A program made the translations under genes and the position numbers. The notes beneath the pieces are model-generated. The model worked only from the letters and a program-made list of their open reading frames with translations, had not been told where the DNA came from and searched no databases. From UBA935 sp031556725 (lineage in GTDB: Bacteria; Bacillota; Clostridia; Lachnospirales; Lachnospiraceae), in assembly GCA_031556725.1 (NCBI GenBank), contig JAVBSL010000008.1, positions 1-64,000 on the forward strand: DNA of 64,000 bases, given 5' to 3'. Position 1 is the first letter of the stretch; every line of letters starts with the position of its first letter. This document shows positions 17,775-25,040 of this stretch, piece after piece.

Positions 17775-18815
17775 ATGATTTATAAAGGAATTGAATTGTA
17801 TAATATCAGTGAACTGGTAATGGAAGAAGAAACAAAGCAAATAATAGGCTGCCGTATTCCGGATGTGGTGAGGCGGGAACTAAATCAACTGGCGCAAATA
17901 ATAGCTTTTAACAATGCAGCCTGTGAGCTTCGATTTAATCTGGTCGGGGAGTCTGCCAAAATAACGCTGTCTCTTACCAATCCCCAGGATTATCCGTTAG
18001 GGGCTGCCATGGCAGAAATTTATCACGGCTCATTTGCAGAACCGGATCCGGTTTATATCACTTCGGACCCATCCGAAGTGATCATTAAAAAGCATGAAAA
18101 AATAGAAATACTGAAACAGATTGAAAAGGAGGAAAACCTTCCTTTTGATTCGGAACTCATTCGGATAATCCTGCCATATAGTGCCAGAATTAAGATTGTA
18201 GATATTGAAGGCGAAGTGGCATTACCAAGAGCAGAACAGACACCTGGGCAGAAGATGCTGATGTATGGTTCTTCCATTACCCATGGCTCCTGTGCCATTC
18301 ACCCCACGGGTACTTATGCTATGAAAACGGCTGCCAAGCTGGGAGTTGATTTGATTAATTTGGGTTCACAGGGAAGTGCCTTGCTGGAAGGAGCGATGGC
18401 AGATTACATTGCAGATAGAACGGATTGGGACTTTGCCTTTTTGGAACTAGGCATCAATGTCATTTGGGATATTGTGAAAGCTGAACATACTCCGGTTGAG
18501 GTTTTTGCAGAACGGCTGAAGTATTTTCTGACAAGGATTGCCCAAAGCAATCCGGATAAATGGATTTTCTGCACCGATATTTATACCAATGATTCTGACT
18601 ATCGAGAAGATGATGAAATGACCGAAAAATATCGGAAAGCGGTGAAAAAACAGGTGGCAGATTTGAAACTGCCCAAGCTGGTGCATCTTCCGGGAAGAAC
18701 GTTACTGCCAAGCGGGAAAGGGCTTTCCACGGATCTGATTCATCCATCAATAGAAGGGATGGATATTATCGCCACTAATTTGTTCAGGCAGATAGAAGAG
18801 AGAATCAGAAGTTAG
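17775..18815 (+). CDS. SGNH/GDSL-family carbohydrate esterase
   Basis: A 346-residue protein with a beta-rich N-terminal domain (about 1-150) and a C-terminal SGNH hydrolase domain. Block I is YGSSITHGS with catalytic S167, block II contains NLGSQGSA, block III is LELGINV, and D320/H323 form the DLIH dyad. No signal peptide is present. It probably removes acetyl or similar esters from imported oligosaccharides. It starts 13 bases after the GH13 gene with AAGGAGAG upstream. A 45-residue protein at 21389 resembles its N-terminus and is probably the stub of a lost paralogue. Confidence 0.85.
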   Translation: MIYKGIELYNISELVMEEETKQIIGCRIPDVVRRELNQLAQIIAFNNAACELRFNLVGESAKITLSLTNPQDYPLGAAMAEIYHGSFAEPDPVYITSDPSEVIIKKHEKIEILKQIEKEENLPFDSELIRIILPYSARIKIVDIEGEVALPRAEQTPGQKMLMYGSSITHGSCAIHPTGTYAMKTAAKLGVDLINLGSQGSALLEGAMADYIADRTDWDFAFLELGINVIWDIVKAEHTPVEVFAERLKYFLTRIAQSNPDKWIFCTDIYTNDSDYREDDEMTEKYRKAVKKQVADLKLPKLVHLPGRTLLPSGKGLSTDLIHPSIEGMDIIATNLFRQIEERIRS

Positions 18816-18823
18816 TGTAAAAA

Positions 18824-18857
18824 AAGAACCTTTCCTTTTGCAGAAAGGTTCTTTTTT
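18824..18857. terminator. Bidirectional terminator between convergent genes
   Basis: AAGAACCTTTC (18824-18834) and GAAAGGTTCTT (18843-18853) form a perfect 11-bp stem with an 8-base loop, with T-tracts on both strands. It ends the rightward esterase transcript and the leftward GH28-like transcript. Confidence 0.9.
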
Positions 18858-18858
18858 A

Positions 18859-20205
18859 TTAATTGGATTCTTTGGTTTTATAGGTAATGTTCTTGACCTT
18901 ATTGGTAAACAACCACATATCTTCATTGTTTAAAATGACTTTGTCACCAATTCTGAAATTGATAAAAAAAACATTTTCAATGGGATTGTCGTCTGTTTTG
19001 GCACCCAATAAGGAATGCGTATATCCCTGATTAAATTTTTGCAAATGAATGTAAATGTCTTTAAACGTAATATTACGAATAGAACCAAGTGTTTTATCTT
19101 TATTCCATTGCGGCGAATTTTCCAAACGAAAATCGACAATACGGTCAAAACAATGCTCTACCCGGATATTTTGGTAGGTAATATCCGAGATAATGGCACG
19201 ATCGCCATTATGAATACTGAAAGCAGCACCAAAACCATGCACGGCAATGATGTCAATGTTTTCAAAGATAACATTTTGAACATGATGCGTACGAAGCTCA
19301 AAACCGATTTCCAATGCATTGCCGGCATTGCTTTCATTGTTGTATATCACACAATTTTGGGCACGTATATCTTCTACATCCCCTTCCCAGGATAGTGTTG
19401 CATTGTGCGGTTCGGAAACGGAATTATCAAGGGATTTAATGACAATAGAGTCATCATTATTATAAATAAAGGAGTTTTCAATCAACACATGTTTACTGCC
19501 CACAACATCAATACCATCAGAAGAAACGCAATATCCGATTTCTTTTATATTATTTACATGAACATGGTGACAGGCACCAAAAACAAGCATCCACAAACTG
19601 GGTTCAATCAGGATAATGCCTTCAATATACAAATGTTGACAATGTTCAAAGACAACAAAGAATCTTCTTGGAATATCAGAATCGTTTTTGGATTCTATGA
19701 TTCCCCTGCCCGAGATGGTTATGTGATCGGATGCGGCTGCTCTGATAATTCCCCGAACGACAGCTCCTCCTTCAATATAAATCGTTTGATTCGCTTTGGG
19801 AGTCAGCACGCCGACATCATAAAAGGCTCCGGCTTTAAAGTAGACCACATTGGGATCGTCCATAGAAGGCACATTTGTTTCTAAAGGATTGGCAAATAAA
19901 AACAATGGCATATTCTGGTCATTGCATTCAATAAAAAGATTAGATGGTTCGGTGATTTTAAAACGGACAGAATATTCATCGTGTTCAAAGGGGATGTTAT
20001 AACTTAGCGGACGGATATGAACCACCTGTAACGTTCTTTTTGTTTCGACGACCACTGATAACTCACCATCAAAGGAAACACAGGCAAAATAAGCGGTGGT
20101 TGTTTTATAAACAAAAACCTCCTGATTATTAATCATTACTTTGAAACAGTCATCGGTAGGGGCGTTAGCCGGATAAGTATAATTTTTTAATATTGTTTCT
20201 TTCAT
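18859..20205 (-). CDS. GH28-like parallel beta-helix glycosidase
   Basis: A 448-residue protein, the only leftward gene in the glycan locus. An N-terminal beta domain (about 1-110) precedes a right-handed beta-helix with repeated rungs. The active-site region SSDGIDVVGSKHVLIENSF then NNDDSIVIKS resembles the NTDGID and GDDCIAIK motifs of GH28 polygalacturonases, with the aspartates kept but the Asn and Cys replaced. There is no signal peptide, so it would act on imported oligosaccharides, perhaps galacturonides. AGGAG is five bases before the ATG. Its own divergent promoter region (20206-20463) suggests separate regulation. Specificity is uncertain. Confidence 0.75.
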   Translation of the reverse strand: MKETILKNYTYPANAPTDDCFKVMINNQEVFVYKTTTAYFACVSFDGELSVVVETKRTLQVVHIRPLSYNIPFEHDEYSVRFKITEPSNLFIECNDQNMPLFLFANPLETNVPSMDDPNVVYFKAGAFYDVGVLTPKANQTIYIEGGAVVRGIIRAAASDHITISGRGIIESKNDSDIPRRFFVVFEHCQHLYIEGIILIEPSLWMLVFGACHHVHVNNIKEIGYCVSSDGIDVVGSKHVLIENSFIYNNDDSIVIKSLDNSVSEPHNATLSWEGDVEDIRAQNCVIYNNESNAGNALEIGFELRTHHVQNVIFENIDIIAVHGFGAAFSIHNGDRAIISDITYQNIRVEHCFDRIVDFRLENSPQWNKDKTLGSIRNITFKDIYIHLQKFNQGYTHSLLGAKTDDNPIENVFFINFRIGDKVILNNEDMWLFTNKVKNITYKTKESN

Positions 20206-20261
20206 AAGAATCTCCTGTCTGGTACTTTAATGGATTATGAGTTTGCTTTATTCTAATTATA

Positions 20262-20292
20262 TTTGTCATAAAAGATATTACTACATGACAAA
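20262..20292. promoter_or_regulatory. Inverted repeat in the divergent control region
   Basis: TTTGTCAT (20262-20269) and ATGACAAA (20285-20292) are perfect 8-bp arms 15 bp apart in the 258-bp gap between the GH28-like and GH43-like genes. A TATAAT on the minus strand (complement of 20256-20261) abuts it. The arrangement suits a shared operator for the two divergent genes; the regulator is unknown. Confidence 0.45.
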
Positions 20293-20353
20293 CAAGCAAA
20301 AATCCCCCTGTAAATTCACTAATTTGTCCCCTTAAAAAAGCTGATTAATCCTC

Positions 20354-20381
20354 TTGCAGGGTTGAAATACTTCATTATACT
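20354..20381 (+). promoter_or_regulatory. Promoter for the GH43-like gene
   Basis: TTGCAG at 20354-20359 and TATACT at 20376-20381, 16 bp apart, lie 80 bases before the ATG at 20464. This is a plausible start for the second rightward block of the locus (20464-36954), which has no other strong internal promoter that I could see. Confidence 0.4.
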
Positions 20382-20463
20382 TAAAGGTAATCAATAAGTA
20401 TGCAATTGTGCAGGATGGTATCCTGATTTGTCGCTCGCTGAAACGAGCAGAAAGGAATTTTCT

Positions 20464-21399
20464 ATGAAAAACGGAACCTGCTGGCTGGATACAGACAGCA
20501 ATCAAATACAAGCACATGGCGGATGCATCCTGAACTATAAGGATGTGTATTACTGGTATGGCGAAAATAAGGATACCGACACCATGGAAGACGGGTTTGC
20601 ACCTTTTATGGGGATGTCCTGCTATTCGTCCGCAGACCTGTTAAATTGGAAAAACGAAGGGATCGTGTTAAAACCGATTTTGACCGGGAATCATGAACTG
20701 GGCTCAGACGGTATCGGGGAGCGTCCGAAGGTTATTTATAACAAAAAAAATAATGAATTTGTTATGTTATTTCATCTGGATAATAAAAGCTACCGCTATG
20801 CCAGAATCGGTACTGCCGTGGCCAAGACTCCCACAGGACCTTTTGAATATCGGGGAAACCTGTGGCTGGATAGTGAATGCAGCCCTTGTGGAAGAGATTC
20901 CAGAGATATGTATGTTTATCAGGAAGAAGATGGCACGGCATACATCATCGCCAGCTCCGATTTTAACAGTTCAACCGTCATTTGTAAGCTGGACGATAGC
21001 TACACCGGGTTAACCGGTGAAATGAAAACGATCTTTGTGGAGCAATATCGGGAAGCACAGGTATTGATTAAAGAAAAAGGACGATACTATATGTTTTCCT
21101 CCGGCTGTACCGGATGGCTGCCTAATTCCATGCTTTATGGGATATCCAGGCAAGTAATGGGAACCTGGCGGCTGGTTGATAATCCCTGCAGCGGGGCAAA
21201 TTACCGCCAGACTTTTTTTGGTCAAAGCGCCAATGCATTTCAATTAAAGGAACAATGGTATCTGATGTTAGATCATTGGAAACCGGAGGATTTGCGCAGT
21301 TCCGGTTATAGTTTTTTACCCATCAGAATTGATGCGGAATATGTGGAAATCCCTTGGACGGAAGAGTTTAACGGAGAAAGAGGTAATCATGGTTTATAA
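20464..21399 (+). CDS. GH43-like five-bladed propeller glycosidase
   Basis: A 311-residue protein. The start with D9, QAHGG and the block YYWYGENKD is characteristic of the GH43 branch that includes exo-beta-1,3-galactanases; PTGPFEYRG and RDMYVYQEEDGTAYI are further propeller signatures. I start it at the ATG at 20464, after GAAAGGAA; an upstream in-frame TTG has no ribosome site. No signal peptide, so cytoplasmic. Likely removes galactose, arabinose or xylose from side chains; the sub-specificity is not certain. It overlaps the start of the next short gene by 11 bases. Confidence 0.82.
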   Translation: MKNGTCWLDTDSNQIQAHGGCILNYKDVYYWYGENKDTDTMEDGFAPFMGMSCYSSADLLNWKNEGIVLKPILTGNHELGSDGIGERPKVIYNKKNNEFVMLFHLDNKSYRYARIGTAVAKTPTGPFEYRGNLWLDSECSPCGRDSRDMYVYQEEDGTAYIIASSDFNSSTVICKLDDSYTGLTGEMKTIFVEQYREAQVLIKEKGRYYMFSSGCTGWLPNSMLYGISRQVMGTWRLVDNPCSGANYRQTFFGQSANAFQLKEQWYLMLDHWKPEDLRSSGYSFLPIRIDAEYVEIPWTEEFNGERGNHGL

Positions 21400-21526
21400 A
21401 AATATGGAAATACATAATTGCTACGATATTGTTACCGATCCCTATAGCGGACTGGAAAAGACTGTCCGGGTGCCGGAGGAGGTAAGAACCAATTTAAGTC
21501 CCATTGGCCGGCAATTATATCGTTAA
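21389..21526 (+). pseudogene. 45-residue stub resembling the N-terminus of the SGNH esterase
   Basis: The peptide starts MVYKNMEIHNCYDIV and later has VRVPEEVRTNLS. It lines up with the first 45 residues of the esterase at 17775 (MIYKGIELYNISELV, CRIPDVVRRELN) and then stops. The catalytic domain is gone; 24 bases later the next gene begins. It has its own ribosome site (AGAGG) and an overlap with the GH43-like gene, the normal context of an operon gene. I read it as the remainder of a second esterase gene after a deletion. It may still be translated. Confidence 0.6.
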
Positions 21527-21550
21527 AAATGAAAATAAGGGAGGGACTGT

Positions 21551-24500
21551 ATGTTTGATTGTAAACAACTGGAAAATGGCGGCGGCGGATATATAACCGG
21601 TTTGCTTTCCGATCCCCATAATAAAGATGTCTTATATGCTCGCTGTGATGTTGGCGGCGTTTATAAAAGTATGGACGGCGGCAAAAGTTTTACCGCCAAG
21701 AATAAAGGCATGACCCATCCGGCGCAGCACTGTGTGGAAAGCTTTGCACTAAGCCCCCACGACAGCCGGATATTGTTCCGCTGCTCCGGTGAGGCAGCCA
21801 ATCACCATTCTTTCGGTTTTATCCATCGCAGCAAGGATGGTGGAGAAAGCTGGGAGCTGCTCACCGAACAACTGGACTACATCGGGAATGGTGAGACAAG
21901 AAACTGTGGAGAAATGATTCAGGTAGACCCATTTCACCCCCATCGGGTGGTTGCGGCCAGTGACACCAGAGGAATTTTTGTTTCGGAGGATATGGGCGAA
22001 ACCTGGAATTTTAGCGGATTAAAAGGAGAACCGTTAAAGGCGGTCTGCTTTCACCCGGAAAAAGAAAATGTGGTGTATGCCGGAACCCTGGATATGGTTC
22101 TTCACGAAGACTATCTTTACCCAGGAAAGGGGTATCGGGAGAAAAAAGAAGGAAAGCTGTATCGCTCCCTGGATGGCGGAAAAACATTTGAGCTGCTGTT
22201 TACATCCCATCAAATCTCCTTCGCCGATTTAACCATAAAGGATGGTAAAATCCTTGCCGCCGGCGGATTACATGGGGTATTTATAAGTGAGGATGAAGGA
22301 AAAAGCTTTCGCCGGACAGGTAAAGGGCTGCCGGAGGCATCTTATGCCAATGTTTGTTTTGATATCCATCGAAAAGGCCGGGTTTATATCAGTGTAAAGA
22401 GGGAGGTAAGCGATGATCATGTGCCAGTGATTCCGCTGTATGTTTCAGACAATTACGGTGAGGATTTCGTCTTGCTCCACGCCTATACAGCTGATTGCTT
22501 TTCTGATTATCCGGAGGATTTTGCCGATACCAGACCAATCGGCTGGCAAATTGCCGCCTTTATCCCGGATGCGTTTGAAAAGAACCGGCTGTTCATGAGT
22601 AACTGGTTTGGTGTTTCCACCAGTGAAGATGGGGGCAGAACCTGGAGCGGAAATCATTTTAAAGGAATTGAAAATGTCTGCATGGAAGCGATTACCCGCA
22701 GAAAAGGCGAGGAAGCTTCGGTGTTTGTGACGCTGGCAGACAAGCAGATGCTGGTCAGCCATGATGATGGGGAACATTTTGAGCCGGTGCAGACTGCCTA
22801 TCTTCCGCGAAATTATTATTGCTCCAAGGCAGTGGTGGCTTCGGCTTTTGACCATCATTTTGTGCTGTATGGCGGTCACAATAACCATAATATTGCGGCG
22901 GCACTGTTTTGCAGCCGGGACAATGGCAAAACAGCAGAATGTCTGTGGGAATTGGAAGAAGGGCTGGATATCCAGGGGCTGAAAGAAGATCCCTTCCACC
23001 CGGGCTGGTTTTATTTGTATATTGACGGAGAACTGGTCAAAGGAGCCGGCTTTTACAGCACCAAAGACTGGGGAAAAACCTGGGCGAAGGGTGGTAATCC
23101 ATTCCCTGACTATATAAACCGCGTTCCCCTGCAAAAAGAATTGATTGAAAATGAAGTACTGGCAGTTACCTGGTATCAGACGAAAAATGCAACCGGCTGC
23201 AACAAATTACTCAAGGTATCGCCGAAAAAAGAAGGGCGCATCTACCTGGGTGAGTGGACCGAAGGGATTTTCTGTTCCGAGGACTTCGGGGCAAGCTGGA
23301 AACAGGTGGGCGGCGGACTGCCCCTGCGTAAAAATTACCGGACGATTTTAAATGTAATTGAGACGGATGAAGAAAATGCAGACATCTTATATGCCGGACT
23401 GGTGGGGGAAGGTCTTTGGAAAACCACAGACAATGGCTTACACTGGGAGCAGCTTCTTGATCAGGAGGGCACCAATATTTCCGATTTGGCCATTAACGGC
23501 AGCGAAATATTTGCAGCGGCCGAATCCATGCGGGTTAATCCCTGCCAGGCAGCTATTTATCATAGCACCGACAGCGGCGTAACCTGGGAGAACATTTATG
23601 ATGGCAGTAAGGGGTGTATCCGTATAAAAGGAATCAGCTTTAACCCCGGCAGTAAAAGATTAATTGCAATTACCTGCGGCAACGGAGCATTTTCCTTTCA
23701 GCTCAAGGGAGAAAGAATGAACGAAAAGGATCATTTAATAATTTCAGAAAATAAAAGGTATCTTACAAAAAAGGGTGACACACCGTTTTTCTGGTTGGGT
23801 GACACAGCATGGGAGCTGTTTCACCGCCTCACCAAAGAAGAGGCCGAAGAGTTTTTATCCATCCGTAAGGAGCAGGGCTTCAATGTCATTCAGGCAGTGG
23901 TGCTGGCCGAAGATAATGGTCTGGTAGTTCCCAATGCTTATGGCCGAGTGCCTTTATTAAAAAGCGAAGATGGCATCTTTGACCCTCTTAAATGGGATGA
24001 GGAAGGTGATTACAGTTATTGGGATCATGTGGATTATATTATTTCACTGGCAGAATCAATGGGAATTTATATTGCGCTGCTGCCAACCTGGGGTGATAAG
24101 TATTCACTAAAATGGGGTGTGGGACCGGAGATTTTTTCCGGTGAAAGTGCAGAAGAATTCGGGCGAAGAATAGCCCAAAGAATGAACCGGTTTCATAATA
24201 TTATCTGGGTTGTAGGAGGTGACCGGAATCCGGAAAACCGAACCCATTTTGAGGTGATTGTCAAAATGGCAGAGGGAATCAGGCAGGAAGATCGGAATCA
24301 AAATCTGATGACCTTTCACCCACAGGGTGGTTTTTCCTCTTCGACGGCCTTTCATGCAGAGAGCTGGTTGGACTTCAATATGATTCAATCCGGACATATG
24401 GAACTAAATGGGAAGAATTACCTGATGGTGGAAAAAGATTATCAGCTGCAGCCAGCCAAGCCAACTCTTGACGGTGAACCAAGATATGAAGATCATCCCA

Positions 24501-25027
24501 TCAACTTCAATATCACCAATGGCTATTTTGACCAGGCGGATATCCGCCAGGCAGCTTATTGGAGTGTTTTCTCCGGCAGCTTTGGGCACACCTATGGACA
24601 TCACAGCGTTTGGCATATGTGTACCGGAGAGGAAGCAACCGGGTATTTTATCAGTGACTGGAAGACTGCCATGACTCGCCCGGGAGGAAAGCAGATGGGC
24701 TTTTTGCGTTGGCTGATGGAACAAAATGACTTTATTCAGGGTAAACCGGCGCAGGAATTGATTGAGATGAATTATGAGGGAGCAAATTATATGACCGCTT
24801 TTATGGGGAAGGATTTTGCCCTGGTTTATAGCCCCAATGGCTTGCCCATTCATATTAGAAAAGATATGCTGAAGGGAAAGGAATTGACTGCCCAGTGGTT
24901 TAGTCCCCGGAATGGAAAGGTAACGACTTGTACCGATGAGGAAGAGTACTATCCACCGACACAGGGAAGAAATGAGGACTGGGTGCTTTGGCTGAGGTGG
25001 AATCAGCGTAAACTTTCGGATAATTAA
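21551..25027 (+). CDS. GH74-like propeller fused to GH140-like (DUF4038) barrel
   Basis: The 1158-residue protein has two enzyme-like parts. Residues 1 to about 720 are rich in propeller and Asp-box repeats (SMDGGKSF, SKDGGESW, SEDMGETW, STDSGVTW), as in GH74 xyloglucanases. Residues about 723-1158, beginning MNEKDHLIISENKRYL, match the DUF4038/apiosidase-like family (FFWLGDTAWELFHRL, WVVGGDRNPENRTHF, YFIS) with a small C-terminal beta domain. There is no signal peptide, unusual for GH74. At the junction, GGGAG at 23708-23712 sits just before an in-frame ATG at 23717, as if two genes had fused by loss of a stop codon; the second half may also be made alone. Confidence 0.82.
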   Translation: MFDCKQLENGGGGYITGLLSDPHNKDVLYARCDVGGVYKSMDGGKSFTAKNKGMTHPAQHCVESFALSPHDSRILFRCSGEAANHHSFGFIHRSKDGGESWELLTEQLDYIGNGETRNCGEMIQVDPFHPHRVVAASDTRGIFVSEDMGETWNFSGLKGEPLKAVCFHPEKENVVYAGTLDMVLHEDYLYPGKGYREKKEGKLYRSLDGGKTFELLFTSHQISFADLTIKDGKILAAGGLHGVFISEDEGKSFRRTGKGLPEASYANVCFDIHRKGRVYISVKREVSDDHVPVIPLYVSDNYGEDFVLLHAYTADCFSDYPEDFADTRPIGWQIAAFIPDAFEKNRLFMSNWFGVSTSEDGGRTWSGNHFKGIENVCMEAITRRKGEEASVFVTLADKQMLVSHDDGEHFEPVQTAYLPRNYYCSKAVVASAFDHHFVLYGGHNNHNIAAALFCSRDNGKTAECLWELEEGLDIQGLKEDPFHPGWFYLYIDGELVKGAGFYSTKDWGKTWAKGGNPFPDYINRVPLQKELIENEVLAVTWYQTKNATGCNKLLKVSPKKEGRIYLGEWTEGIFCSEDFGASWKQVGGGLPLRKNYRTILNVIETDEENADILYAGLVGEGLWKTTDNGLHWEQLLDQEGTNISDLAINGSEIFAAAESMRVNPCQAAIYHSTDSGVTWENIYDGSKGCIRIKGISFNPGSKRLIAITCGNGAFSFQLKGERMNEKDHLIISENKRYLTKKGDTPFFWLGDTAWELFHRLTKEEAEEFLSIRKEQGFNVIQAVVLAEDNGLVVPNAYGRVPLLKSEDGIFDPLKWDEEGDYSYWDHVDYIISLAESMGIYIALLPTWGDKYSLKWGVGPEIFSGESAEEFGRRIAQRMNRFHNIIWVVGGDRNPENRTHFEVIVKMAEGIRQEDRNQNLMTFHPQGGFSSSTAFHAESWLDFNMIQSGHMELNGKNYLMVEKDYQLQPAKPTLDGEPRYEDHPINFNITNGYFDQADIRQAAYWSVFSGSFGHTYGHHSVWHMCTGEEATGYFISDWKTAMTRPGGKQMGFLRWLMEQNDFIQGKPAQELIEMNYEGANYMTAFMGKDFALVYSPNGLPIHIRKDMLKGKELTAQWFSPRNGKVTTCTDEEEYYPPTQGRNEDWVLWLRWNQRKLSDN
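23706..23719 (+). promoter_or_regulatory. Internal ribosome binding site at the fusion junction
   Basis: AAGGGAGAAAGA directly before an in-frame ATG (23717) forms a normal Shine-Dalgarno site. This ATG is exactly where proteins of the DUF4038/GH140 family usually begin. It supports either a recent gene fusion or production of a short second product. Confidence 0.5.
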
Positions 25028-25040
25028 GGAGAGAAAAACG

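Noticed and set aside
19015..19884. Two open frames on the plus strand inside the GH28-like gene
   Set aside because: They lie antisense to a well-supported beta-helix gene, have no ribosome sites and no recognisable domains.
22445..23134. A 229-codon minus-strand frame within the GH74-like region
   Set aside because: It is antisense to the propeller repeats, lacks a ribosome site and shows no protein-like motifs; a by-product of codon bias.
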